Below are positions 6,554-13,794 of a stretch of DNA of 15,072 bases, piece after piece. The stretch is from positions 1 to 15,072 of the forward strand of contig DBMK01000128.1 of assembly GCA_002298885.1 (NCBI GenBank), read 5' to 3'. The notes beneath the pieces were generated by a model. The model was not told the DNA's origin, ran no database searches, and saw nothing but the letters and a program-made list of their open reading frames with translations. Origin of the DNA: Anaerolineaceae bacterium UBA700. Its GTDB lineage: Bacteria > Chloroflexota > Anaerolineae > Anaerolineales > Anaerolineaceae. A program made the position numbers and the translations under genes. Each line of letters opens with the position of its first letter. Position 1 is the stretch's first letter.

Positions 6554-7555
6554 TTATAATCTGTCGACCAATATCATGCTCCGCCTGACGCATTTCAAGT
6601 GGAAGGGCATTTGCTCCCACGTTTCACCCCAATCGCGGGAGCGCCACACATCGCCGCTGCTCATCCCCGCATAGACGTGGCCAGGCTCCTGCGGGTCGGT
6701 AACCAGTGCGTAAGGCATATGATCCAGCGGTTGGGGCAGGCCTCCACCGAGCTTTTTCCATTCTCCGTTTCCATTGCAGCGAAAGATGTGCGCCTGGGCA
6801 TTCCCTTCGCTGTGCGCTTTGGAAGGAGCAGGCGAAAGCGATGCGTACCAGATCTCCGGCCGAGCCGGATCTGAGGCGCAGGCCCAACCGTAATGCCGGT
6901 CCAGGCCGGATTTCGGCTGCGTCCAGGTCTTGCCGCCATCCCGGCTGAAAGCGGCCCCTGCACCGGTCCCGCCCGCTTCGTAAACCCAATCGCCATCGGT
7001 GATGTGAAAGGTGATCGTGTGGCAGTCGCGCAGGGCGCCGCGGCGGTGGTCCTCCCAGGTTCTTCCGCCATCCGTGCTGCGAACGACGGCTCCAAATTCG
7101 ATCCCCACCACAATTGTGTCGGGGGCGGACGGCGAAATGGTAATCCCCTGAACGTACGCCGTAAACGGCGCTTCGGCCGGGGAGAACCAAAACCGCCGCG
7201 AAAAGATCTTCCGGAAAGCAGAAAGCTCCTCCCAATGGCGGCCGTAATCCGGCGAGACAAAAAGGCAGGCCGGTTTTGTCCCGGCATACAGCAATCCCGG
7301 CGCCGCCCGGCTGGCAGCGACCGCTTTGACCGTACGCCCGGAAAGACCTGCCGCGGACCAGGACAGGCCGCCGTCGATTGAACACAAAACGCCTTCATCC
7401 CGCGTCCCGGCGTAGATCACCCCGGGCCGGCGAGGATCGCCAGCGATGCAGGTGATCTCTTTCCCTTCCAACTGCGTATCTACCGTCCAATGATCGCCGT
7501 TTTCCTGCACGGCGCGCCCAATCCCACTGCCAGTTGTTGAAAGAAAGGTTTTCAT
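6554..7555 (-). CDS. Asp-box (BNR/sortilin-like) beta-propeller protein
   Basis: A 333-aa protein built of repeated beta-propeller blades. Five Asp-box motifs (S-x-D-x-G-x-x-W) are visible: SIDGGLSW (59-66), SPDYGRHW (101-108), STDGGRTW (160-167), SRDGGKTW (204-211) and SRDWGETW (306-313). Most are preceded by a strand of the type VIYAGT or HVYAGM. There is no signal peptide, so it should be cytoplasmic, unlike many Asp-box proteins. None of the arginine-triad features of true sialidases stands out, so I do not assign glycosidase activity; a binding or scaffold role is as likely. Its ATG overlaps the cupin stop codon (ATGA, 7552-7555), with GGAGGT eight bases upstream. It is therefore translationally coupled as the last gene of the tetR-cupin-propeller unit. 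Confidence 0.85.
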   Translation of the reverse strand: MKTFLSTTGSGIGRAVQENGDHWTVDTQLEGKEITCIAGDPRRPGVIYAGTRDEGVLCSIDGGLSWSAAGLSGRTVKAVAASRAAPGLLYAGTKPACLFVSPDYGRHWEELSAFRKIFSRRFWFSPAEAPFTAYVQGITISPSAPDTIVVGIEFGAVVRSTDGGRTWEDHRRGALRDCHTITFHITDGDWVYEAGGTGAGAAFSRDGGKTWTQPKSGLDRHYGWACASDPARPEIWYASLSPAPSKAHSEGNAQAHIFRCNGNGEWKKLGGGLPQPLDHMPYALVTDPQEPGHVYAGMSSGDVWRSRDWGETWEQMPFHLKCVRRSMILVDRL

Positions 7556-8091
7556 GGCAGCATACCTCCATAGCCGAGCGCCTGGCCGAGCGGCTTCAGG
7601 ATTGCGAACAGGATTTTCTGGACAGCTTCGGGAGGGTTTGTCACCCTGATTTCATTCCAAAACCTGGGCACGAAGACCGACATTAACAGCAGGTTGGCCG
7701 TGCCTTTATCGTTCAGCTTGCCCTGGCGGGCCAGGTCGAAGAGAGATTCAAAGAAAACCTCACTGCGCAACGCGGGGACGAACTCTTGGATGTAATGGGC
7801 CTCTGATTCGGCGCCGTTCCAAAAATAATGCGGGACTTTGGGAGGAATAACGACCTCCTCTCCGGCACTGGCGCGACGTAACTTCCCGGCGATGCGAAAC
7901 ATCAGGGAACCCGAAATCAGTTTAAACCGGTTCTCCTGAAAAGGGTGGATGTGTTCAGGCTCGCGTACGCCGCCTGGCCGGTTATAACAGTCGATCTGCA
8001 GCATTTCGCCGTGCGTATCCTGGCTGGTGTGGATAAATATCATCCGCTGCCCGGTGCGTGGATTATTGATTTCGTCGCCTGGTTTTGCCAT
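7552..8091 (-). CDS. Cupin-domain protein
   Basis: A 179-aa protein with one cupin barrel. Motif 1 is PEHIHPFQENRF, giving metal ligands His47, His49 and Glu53 with the conserved Gly61. Motif 2 is VIPPKVPHYFWN with His88. The full 3-His/1-Glu metal set is present, so metal binding is expected. The C-terminal third (about 105-179) is helical, with a hydrophobic stretch near the end (KILFAILKPLGQALGYGG) that could contact a membrane or partner. The start at 8091 is fixed by AGGAGG seven bases upstream (8099-8104); longer readings to 8163 lack such a site and overlap the tetR end. It follows the TetR gene by 52 bases and overlaps the propeller gene by four. The reaction cannot be inferred; the cupin could be an enzyme, an isomerase or a small-molecule binder. 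Confidence 0.88.
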   Translation of the reverse strand: MAKPGDEINNPRTGQRMIFIHTSQDTHGEMLQIDCYNRPGGVREPEHIHPFQENRFKLISGSLMFRIAGKLRRASAGEEVVIPPKVPHYFWNGAESEAHYIQEFVPALRSEVFFESLFDLARQGKLNDKGTANLLLMSVFVPRFWNEIRVTNPPEAVQKILFAILKPLGQALGYGGMLP

Positions 8092-8143
8092 CGGATATCC
8101 TCCTGTTCCAATAAAGGTTCTGTTCTCTCTCGATATGGTTGGC

Positions 8144-8746
8144 TCATCTTGCGAACTTTCCATGGATCAACGCTAAAACCGCCGCTTTATACCGGCCGAC
8201 TTCCAGTTGTGGGAGAAAAGCTTTTTGCAGATACAAACCCAGGTAGCTCGAAAAGATCACCTCACCCGCCGCGCCAGGGTCAATATCGGGGTTGATCGCG
8301 CCGGCTGCCTGCCCGCGGCGGACCACCCGCTCGAGCCGCTCGCGGAACACCTGCAACGTATCGCGCAAGGGCGTCAGCAACTGCGGATTGACCAGCGCCT
8401 CTCCCCATCCCTGGATATTCACCCGGTCTGCCCCCAGTGCGGCAGCCGATTCCAATCCGGTATAGAAAATGTCGACCAGTTGGTCGATCACCGCCATTGG
8501 ATCCGGATCGTCAGCCGCCTGTTCGAGGGCTTGCAGCCCACGCCGGTAATCGATGTCAAAGCTAGCTGCGATGATCTCCTCTTTGCTCGCAAAGTAATGG
8601 TAGACGGCCCCTGCGCTGAGGCCTGTTTCTGTGTAGATGTCGCGCATTGTCGCCTGGTGAAACCCTTTGCGAGCAAAACAACGGTACGCGCCAGCAATAA
8701 TTTGCTGACGGCGGTTGTCGGAATATTCTTCGGTGACCTTTGGCAT
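8144..8746 (-). CDS. TetR/AcrR-family transcriptional regulator
   Basis: A 200-aa repressor. The DNA-binding domain spans residues about 11-58 and ends in the typical TGLSAGAVYHYFASKEEII. The C-terminal half resembles the BetI-like TetR_C_6 group, with R-x-x-x-x-V-V-R-R-G-Q-A-A-G-A-I-N-P-D near its centre. The start at 8746 has GAGGA a few bases upstream. It is the first gene of the unit with the cupin and propeller genes, behind a TTGACT/TATAAT promoter. A ten-base palindrome (8769-8778) in its 5' leader is the most likely autoregulatory site. It is not closely similar to the TetR at 32-607, and the two operators differ, so the circuits should be independent. Confidence 0.93.
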   Translation of the reverse strand: MPKVTEEYSDNRRQQIIAGAYRCFARKGFHQATMRDIYTETGLSAGAVYHYFASKEEIIAASFDIDYRRGLQALEQAADDPDPMAVIDQLVDIFYTGLESAAALGADRVNIQGWGEALVNPQLLTPLRDTLQVFRERLERVVRRGQAAGAINPDIDPGAAGEVIFSSYLGLYLQKAFLPQLEVGRYKAAVLALIHGKFAR

Positions 8747-8768
8747 GATTCCTCTTGTAAAAAAATCG

Positions 8769-8820
8769 AACGATCGTTTTATTTAAAAAGTATTATAAAG
8801 AAATTAAATCGGATAGTCAA
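8769..8820 (-). promoter_or_regulatory. Promoter and palindromic operator of the tetR-cupin-propeller unit
   Basis: On the minus strand, TTGACT (8815-8820) and TATAAT (8792-8797) are 17 bases apart. The predicted transcript start is near 8786. AACGATCGTT (8769-8778) is a perfect ten-base palindrome lying between that start and the gene, a plausible site for the encoded TetR acting as a roadblock. A second small inverted repeat, GGATA-N5-TATCC (8811-8825), overlaps the -35. Confidence 0.8.
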
Positions 8821-8856
8821 TATCCAATTTGACCAGTTACGCCATATCTTAATTAC

Positions 8857-8870
8857 TTGCGCCGGCGCAA
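8857..8870. promoter_or_regulatory. Perfect 14-base palindrome TTGCGCCGGCGCAA
   Basis: Located between the tetR promoter (8820) and the 62-aa gene on the opposite strand (9016). It could be an operator or a short hairpin. No confident plus-strand promoter is visible beside it; TATACT at 8893-8898 is a possible -10 without a good -35. Confidence 0.4.
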
Positions 8871-9015
8871 AGACGGGGCCGGCATAAGCGGATATACTTT
8901 TATCAATTGTGCCGTCAGGGGCACGGGAGGCCTGGAATGAGCCATATTCAAGCATAATCCCCCGCGCCCCATATGAGCGGCTCCTGGAAAATTCATCAAC
9001 AAGAAAGGCTGCATG

Positions 9016-9204
9016 ATGCCCGAACCTCAACCCAAATGCCTGGTGTGCGAACGCACCAGCCAGACGATCCCTTTATTGACCCTGGAATACCAGGAAAAAC
9101 ATTACTGGATCTGCCCAGAACATTTCCCCATCCTCATTCACCAGCCCGGCCTGCTGGTGGGCAAGCTGCCCGGGGCAGAGAAGTTATCTCCGCACGAACA
9201 CTAA
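9016..9204 (+). CDS. Small Cys-rich, probably zinc-binding protein
   Basis: A 62-aa protein of unknown function. It has CLVC near the N-terminus and WICPEH in the middle, a CxxC...CxxH set that could hold one zinc ion as a miniature zinc ribbon or finger. The rest is compact, with no signal peptide or membrane segment, and ends LVGKLPGAEKLSPHEH. Two adjacent ATGs occur at 9013 and 9016; the second is seven bases from AAAGG (9004-9008) and is preferred. I recall similar small proteins from Chloroflexota, but this is memory only. It stands alone, followed by repeat-rich non-coding DNA, so context gives no role. The codon pattern and clear ribosome-binding site favour a real gene. Confidence 0.7.
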   Translation: MPEPQPKCLVCERTSQTIPLLTLEYQEKHYWICPEHFPILIHQPGLLVGKLPGAEKLSPHEH

Positions 9205-9219
9205 TAAGCTCTTGCGTAG

Positions 9220-9239
9220 GTCGGGCCTTCCGGCCTGAC
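9220..9239. repeat. Short REP-like hairpin after the 62-aa gene
   Basis: GTCGGGCC (9220-9227) and GGCCTGAC (9232-9239) form an eight-base stem with one G-U pair around TTCC. It is followed by AAAAA rather than T's on the plus strand, so it resembles a REP-type palindrome more than a terminator of the plus-strand gene. Confidence 0.6.
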
Positions 9240-9305
9240 AAAAATTGCCAGGTCTTTCCCGTCGTTCATTTATTATGTAGTCTGATACCTCCTGAGCGTC
9301 GGAGT

Positions 9306-9391
9306 GTAGGGGTGAAGCATTCGGCAAAATCCCCGGCTGGCACCCAGAGCCTAATCTCCGAATGCTTCACCCTGGATGCGATCACCCCTAC
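9306..9391. repeat. Palindromic repeat element with 15-base arms
   Basis: GGGTGAAGCATTCGG (9310-9324) is the exact reverse complement of CCGAATGCTTCACCC (9358-9372). The outer GTAGGGGTG (9306-9314) also matches CACCCCTAC (9383-9391) inverted. The right side looks like a tandem duplication (ATGCTTCACCCTGG followed by ATGCGATCACCCCTACC), giving two alternative pairings. The size and form are those of a dispersed MITE-like repeat. Confidence 0.75.
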
Positions 9392-9479
9392 CACCGGTTG
9401 CGTAGAGAAAGCATCATTTGTAAAATCGTTTTTTCTCCTTTGGCCCCGCATTTCTAAGAAAATTCTCATAAATATCCTC

Positions 9480-9508
9480 TTGACTTTGACCCCCTCCCGC
9501 CGTACCAT
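9480..9508 (+). promoter_or_regulatory. Likely promoter of the magnesium ATPase gene
   Basis: TTGACT (9480-9485) and TACCAT (9503-9508) are 17 bases apart; the -10 is weak (4 of 6). The leader to the ATG at 9586 would be about 70 bases, too short for the known M-box or enterobacterial mgtA leader. I see no matching fold. Confidence 0.5.
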
Positions 9509-9585
9509 AGCCGCTAGTGGTGAAAGGTGAGGCCACGCCCTGGCGGATAGTAAATAAGGCCAGTTTTCAAGGCGGGAGGAGTGAA

Positions 9586-12219
9586 ATGGGATTATTCGGC
9601 ACAATCATCAGTGCTCCGGCGCGGGCGGGAACGGCTGCGCGCCCTTCCGGCCACGTTTCCAAGGACTTAATCAACAGCGCCACACAAGAGGCGTCGGCCG
9701 CACTGCAGCAGCTCAATTCCTCTATGGAGGGCCTGAGTCTGCAGGAAGCGGCGGAGCGCCTGGCCAAGTACGGCCCGAACGAGGTGGCCAGCCAGAAACG
9801 CACCACGTTCCTGGCCCGCTTGTGGACCAACATCAAGAATCCGCTGGTGATCCTGCTGACCGCCCTGGCGGTCATTTCCTACCTGACCGGGGATTTACGC
9901 GCCACGATCGTCATTGCCAGCATGGTGGTGCTGGGCGTGGTATTGCGCTTCGTGCAGGAGGCGCGCGCCGACGACGCCGCGGCCAAGCTGAAGGCCATGG
10001 TCAACACCACCGCCACGGTGCTGCGCGGCGGGCAGCAGCAGGAAATTGCCCTGCACCAGGTGGTCCCCGGCGACGTCATTATCCTCTCCGCCGGAGACAT
10101 GGTGCCGGCGGACTGCCGCCTGCTCAACGCCAAGGACCTGTTCCTCAACCAGTCGGCGCTCACCGGCGAAAGCATGCCGGTCGAAAAGTTCCCCGAGGCC
10201 GTCGCTGGGCCGGTGGGCAGCCCAATGGAGACGGCCAACCTGTGCCTGCTCGGCTCCGACGTGGAATCGGGCAGCGGCACGGCGCTGGTGGTGCTGACCG
10301 GCGGCGACACGTATTTCGGCTCGCTGGCTTCGAGCATCGTCGGCGAGCGCGAGTTGACCAGCTTCGACAAGGGCATCAACCAGTTCACCTGGCTGATGAT
10401 CAGCTTCATGGCAGTGATGGTGCCGCTGGTGTTCCTCTTCAACGGCCTGACCAAGGGCAATTGGGTGGAGGCTTTCCTGTTTGCCCTGGCAGTGGCGGTG
10501 GGCCTCACCCCCGAGATGCTGCCCATGATCGTCACGGTCAACCTGTCCAAGGGCGCCATTTCCATGTCGAAGAAGAAGGTCATCGTCAAGCGCCTGAACG
10601 CCATCCAGAACTTCGGCGCGATGGATGTGCTGTGCACGGATAAAACCGGCACGCTCACCGAGGGGCGCATCGTGCTCGAGCGCCACCTGGACGTACGCGG
10701 CAATGATAATGAGGAAGTGCTCCAGTACGGTTACCTCAACAGCCACTTCCAGACCGGCCTCAAGAATATGCTCGACGTGGCCATCCTGGACCACGTGCAC
10801 CTCAAGGACCAGCTCATCGAAAAGGGCAATTTTACCAAGCTCGATGAGATCCCCTTCGATTTCAACCGCCGGCGCATGTCGGTGGTGGTGGACGATGAGA
10901 GCAACCAGCAGCACCTGCTCATCTGCAAGGGGGCAGTGGAGGAGGTGATGGCCCTGTGCAGCCGGGTGAATCACCTTGGGCAGGTGCTGGACGTGCTGCC
11001 CGAACACGACGCCAAACGCCGCAAGCTGGTGGAGGACCTCAACCGGCAGGGGTTTCGGGTGATCGCCATAGCCTACAAGACCCTGCCCTCCACCGAGCAC
11101 GGTGCAGTTTACTCGGTCAAGGATGAGACCGACCTGATCCTGCTGGGCTTCCTGGCCTTCCTCGACCCACCCAAGGAGAGCGCCGCCGAGGCTATCCGTG
11201 AGCTGGGCAAGCTGAGCGTGGGGATCAAGATTCTTACCGGAGACAACGACCTGGTGTCGCGCACGGTGTGCTCTAAGGTGGGCCTGCCGGTGGATAACGT
11301 GCTGCTTGGCCCGGCGATCGAGGAAATGGACGAAGCCGGGCTCGAGGCGGCGGCGGAAAAGGCTACGGTGTTTGCCAAACTCTCACCCTCGCACAAAGAG
11401 CGCATCATCCGCGCCCTGCAGAAGAAGGGCCACGTGGTGGGTTTCATGGGCGATGGCATCAACGACGCCCCGGCGCTCAAGGCCGCCGACGTGGGCATCT
11501 CGGTCAATTCGGCGGTGGACATCGCCAAGGAATCCTCCGATATCATCCTGCTCGAGAACAGCCTGCTGGTGCTCCAGCAGGGCGTGCTCGAGGGGCGCCG
11601 GGTGTTTGGCAACATCATCAAGTACATCAAGATGGCTGCCAGTTCCAACTTCGGCAACATGTTCAGTATGCTGGGAGCCAGCCTGATCCTGCCGTTCATT
11701 CCCATGCTGCCGATCCAGGTGCTGACCAACAACCTGCTGTACGACTTCTCACAGACCGCCATCCCCACCGACGAGGTGGACGCCGAGTGGCTGGAGAAGC
11801 CGCGCAAGTGGGCCATCGGCGGGCTGCGCCGCTTCATCCTGTACATTGGTCCAATCAGCTCGATCTTCGACTACCTGACCTACTTCATCATGCTCTACGT
11901 CTTCAATAGTTGGACGAACGATGCTCTTTTCCACACCGGCTGGTTCGTGGAAAGCCTGTTCACCCAGACGCTGATCATCCACGTCATCCGCACCAACAAG
12001 ATCCCATTCATCCAGAGTCGGGCCAGCCGCCCCCTGCTGCTTACCTCGATCCTGATCGTGGCAGTGGGCGCGTTCCTGCCTTTTAGCCCGCTGGCCGGTT
12101 TGCTCGGCCTTGTGCCCCTGCCGCCGCTGTATTGGCTGCTGCTGCTGGGCATGCTGGTGGCTTACGTGCTGCTGACGCAGGTGGTGAAGACATGGTTTTT
12201 TAAGAGATTTGGAGAGTAG
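9586..12219 (+). CDS. mgtA: Magnesium-importing P-type ATPase (type IIIB)
   Basis: An 877-aa membrane pump close in length to E. coli MgtA (898 aa). The usual P-type order is present: N-terminal cytoplasmic region (1-80), first membrane pair near 84-121, actuator loop with LTGES (192-196), membrane hairpin with VGLTPEMLPMIV (305-316), phosphorylation site DKTGTLTEG with Asp352, nucleotide-binding region, GDGIND (622-627), and six C-terminal membrane segments. The stretch from GLTPEMLPMI to KRLNAIQNFGAMDVLCTDKT is characteristic of the MgtA/MgtB group rather than calcium or potassium pumps. It is predicted to use ATP to import Mg2+. GGAGG six bases upstream supports the start at 9586; a longer open frame from 9517 has no comparable site. 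No mgtC or PhoPQ gene is visible. The stop codon lies in a GGAGAGT/AGAGAGT heptamer repeat. Confidence 0.95.
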   Translation: MGLFGTIISAPARAGTAARPSGHVSKDLINSATQEASAALQQLNSSMEGLSLQEAAERLAKYGPNEVASQKRTTFLARLWTNIKNPLVILLTALAVISYLTGDLRATIVIASMVVLGVVLRFVQEARADDAAAKLKAMVNTTATVLRGGQQQEIALHQVVPGDVIILSAGDMVPADCRLLNAKDLFLNQSALTGESMPVEKFPEAVAGPVGSPMETANLCLLGSDVESGSGTALVVLTGGDTYFGSLASSIVGERELTSFDKGINQFTWLMISFMAVMVPLVFLFNGLTKGNWVEAFLFALAVAVGLTPEMLPMIVTVNLSKGAISMSKKKVIVKRLNAIQNFGAMDVLCTDKTGTLTEGRIVLERHLDVRGNDNEEVLQYGYLNSHFQTGLKNMLDVAILDHVHLKDQLIEKGNFTKLDEIPFDFNRRRMSVVVDDESNQQHLLICKGAVEEVMALCSRVNHLGQVLDVLPEHDAKRRKLVEDLNRQGFRVIAIAYKTLPSTEHGAVYSVKDETDLILLGFLAFLDPPKESAAEAIRELGKLSVGIKILTGDNDLVSRTVCSKVGLPVDNVLLGPAIEEMDEAGLEAAAEKATVFAKLSPSHKERIIRALQKKGHVVGFMGDGINDAPALKAADVGISVNSAVDIAKESSDIILLENSLLVLQQGVLEGRRVFGNIIKYIKMAASSNFGNMFSMLGASLILPFIPMLPIQVLTNNLLYDFSQTAIPTDEVDAEWLEKPRKWAIGGLRRFILYIGPISSIFDYLTYFIMLYVFNSWTNDALFHTGWFVESLFTQTLIIHVIRTNKIPFIQSRASRPLLLTSILIVAVGAFLPFSPLAGLLGLVPLPPLYWLLLLGMLVAYVLLTQVVKTWFFKRFGE

Positions 12220-12225
12220 AGAGTA
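12211..12225 (+). repeat. GGAGAGT/AGAGAGT heptamer repeat at the mgtA stop
   Basis: GGAGAGT (12211-12217) and AGAGAGT (12218-12224) followed by AG. The mgtA stop TAG is at 12217-12219, and another TAG follows seven bases later in a different frame. It is the same type of sequence as at the purA end (5139-5169). In both cases a CCACGAATTAC-type inverted repeat lies shortly downstream. Confidence 0.75.
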
Positions 12226-12233
12226 GGAATAAT

Positions 12234-12480
12234 CCACGAATTACGCAAATTTTCGCTAATTCTTATTGGCTCGTGGGCGATCTGTGACCGCCGTTTGATA
12301 ACAGGGGCTCTGGCTCAATACGGGGGTCGCAGACCCCCTTAGAGCATGGGAAGTTTATCCGCTCGCAGGCGGTCTATGACCGCCGTTGGAGGGCAGGGGA
12401 CTCTGGCTCAATACGGGGTTCGCAGACCCCCTGAGAGCATGGGAAGCGGGAATAATTAGTGAAATTAGCGAAATTTGTGG
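12234..12480. repeat. Composite element: inverted arms around two hairpin units
   Basis: The left arm starts CCACGAATTACGCAAATTT (12234-12252); the right arm (12451-12480) ends AGCGAAATTTGTGG, its approximate reverse complement. Between them lie two tandem units of about 90 bases, 12269-12360 and 12361-12450. Each unit holds a GACCGCC-type hairpin, perfect in unit 2 (GGCGGTC, 12368-12374, with GACCGCC, 12378-12384). Each also holds a GGGGGTC-GCA-GACCCCC hairpin, perfect in unit 1 (12322-12338) and with one mismatch in unit 2. Both units share CTCTGGCTCAATACGGGG and GAGAGCATGGGAAG-type sequence. Confidence 0.85.
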
Positions 12481-12542
12481 TTCAATCCTCCGAATTCTTT
12501 GGGGTAAATTTTCCTTCTAGCCGAGCCTTACGAAAAAAATGC

Positions 12543-12561
12543 TATGATTGTGATAGTTGTC
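12543..12561 (+). promoter_or_regulatory. Possible promoter or regulator half-site before the HEAT-like gene
   Basis: TATGAT (12543-12548) is a candidate -10 without a clear -35. It overlaps GATTGTGATAGTTGTC (12546-12561), which matches 15 of 16 bases at 14079-14094 upstream of the secreted-protein gene. Here only one half (TGTGA, 12549-12553) of the dyad is kept. Confidence 0.4.
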
Positions 12562-12592
12562 CTTCTTAATGATTTGCACCAAGGACGTCCCT

Positions 12593-13771
12593 TTGAATAG
12601 ACCTCCTGTATTCTCCACGCTCGATTCGATTAACTGGAAAGCGCTCGGCATCCATACATATCTCCGGAATGACGAGATCCCTCAGGCCATCCGCGACCTG
12701 CTGTCGCCCGACGAAGTGGTGCGCGAGGAGGCACGCGGATTTCTGCTGGGCGCACAGCAGGATTTTGGCGATATCTACGACACCACGCCCCATATCATCC
12801 CCTTTTGCCTGGAGGTATTGGCGCTGGAGGGCGCACCGGGTAAAGCTGAAATGATGCGGCAGCTCTCCGGGCAGGGCATGTATATCGCCGAAGCCGGGGT
12901 AAACTCGGTGCACATGATGGAGCTGTGCGTTCGCACCTACGCCGCATTGCGCGCCGGGCTGGACCTGTACCTGGGTTTGCTGTCGCGCGGCGACCGTGAC
13001 GAGCGCCTGCAAGCGTGTGAGCTGCTGCAGTATATGACCGACGACCCGGAGCGACTGATCCCCGCGCTGTTGGAACGAGTCAACCTGGAGGCGGACGAAG
13101 AAGTACAGGTGAGCCAGCTCTACGCGCTGAAGCGCCTGTTCGCCTCGCTGGAATGGCCGCGCTTCCCGCTCAAACCGCAGTACGCCCCGGAACTGCGCAC
13201 GATCGTCGAGGACCACCCAACGCACAGTGTGCGGATCGCCGCGGCCCGGGCCTCGGTCGAATTGGTCAGCCAGTACCGCCTGCGCGGCGAAGATCTGCTT
13301 TCCCCCCAGGTGGCGGATCTGCTGGCCGAGGCCTTCCTCCAGCCCGGACCACCGCTGCACTGGACCGAAGAGGTCCCGTTGATCTACCAGGAATACCTGG
13401 TGCGCGACCTGGCCCGGCTTTCGGACCCCGCGCCGCTGCTGCGCCTGCTCGCTGAGCCGGGGATTAGCGCCGAACAGGCGCACCTGCTGGGGCGCGGGCT
13501 GCTGTGCCAGGCCCTGATCAGCCGGAGGATGCAGCCCCATCACTGGCGGCACATGCCCCGCTACGAACAGCGCCAGGAAGGCGATTTTTACTGCAGCGAA
13601 TTTCCCGTGCTGCCCAAGAAGGTCAATGTCCGCCTGGTCCGCCCCATCTTACAGGCTATCGCCGCGGCCGACCGGGTCTGGGAGCGCCCGACCAACCTGT
13701 TCTCCTATTTCTACGGCCTGCCCAACTCGCGCAACGCGCTGCGCCAGTTTGCCGAGGAGATGGCGGTATGA
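12593..13771 (+). CDS. HEAT-like alpha-helical repeat protein, function unknown
   Basis: A 392-aa soluble protein from the preferred TTG start at 12593. It is rich in paired helices of HEAT type; examples are TTPHIIPFCLEVLALEG (about 64-80), RDERLQACELLQYM followed by PERLIPALLERV (about 136-163), and SVRIAAARASVELVSQY. No catalytic motif, signal peptide or membrane segment is visible. The C-terminal 90 residues are less repetitive, with many aromatic residues (HHWRHMPRYEQR, TNLFSYFYGLPNSR). HEAT-type solenoids usually bind proteins or nucleic acid; the partner here is unknown. TTG is chosen because AAGGA (12581-12585) is seven bases upstream; ATG at 12569 (MICTKD) has no such site but remains possible. 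The gene is flanked on both sides by related hairpin arrays. Confidence 0.8.
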   Translation: MNRPPVFSTLDSINWKALGIHTYLRNDEIPQAIRDLLSPDEVVREEARGFLLGAQQDFGDIYDTTPHIIPFCLEVLALEGAPGKAEMMRQLSGQGMYIAEAGVNSVHMMELCVRTYAALRAGLDLYLGLLSRGDRDERLQACELLQYMTDDPERLIPALLERVNLEADEEVQVSQLYALKRLFASLEWPRFPLKPQYAPELRTIVEDHPTHSVRIAAARASVELVSQYRLRGEDLLSPQVADLLAEAFLQPGPPLHWTEEVPLIYQEYLVRDLARLSDPAPLLRLLAEPGISAEQAHLLGRGLLCQALISRRMQPHHWRHMPRYEQRQEGDFYCSEFPVLPKKVNVRLVRPILQAIAAADRVWERPTNLFSYFYGLPNSRNALRQFAEEMAV

Positions 13772-13794
13772 ATTTAACTTTGTGTTCCTTATCC

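Larger units (their letters stand above)
9205..9479. other. Non-coding stretch with two palindromic repeats
   Basis: Between the 62-aa gene and the mgtA promoter lie 275 bases without a credible gene. They contain the short hairpin at 9220-9239 and the larger palindrome at 9306-9391, both listed separately. Reading frames crossing the area mainly translate these repeats. Confidence 0.6.

Noticed and set aside
6554..7555. Sialidase annotation for the Asp-box protein
   Set aside because: Asp-boxes occur in many propellers. I see no arginine triad or FRIP-type motif, and there is no signal peptide.
8779..9030. Minus-strand 83-codon frame upstream of the TetR gene
   Set aside because: It runs through the TetR promoter and the palindrome, with no ribosome-binding site or recognisable domain.
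9509..9585. Magnesium riboswitch (M-box) or mgtA-type leader
   Set aside because: The leader is only about 70 bases and shows none of the multi-stem architecture; only a ribosome-binding site is evident.
9517..9585. Longer mgtA start at 9517
   Set aside because: No ribosome-binding site lies before it, and the added 23 residues are unlike an ATPase N-terminus. ATG 9586 has GGAGG at six bases.
9895..11100. Long antisense reading frame of 401 codons opposite mgtA
   Set aside because: It is His/Gln-rich and of low complexity, the usual mirror of a GC-rich gene, while the opposite strand has full P-type ATPase motifs.
12566..13552. Antisense reading frame of 328 codons opposite the HEAT-like gene
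   Set aside because: It has no recognisable domain and a Gln/Arg-rich composition; the sense frame has a ribosome-binding site and regular helical repeats.
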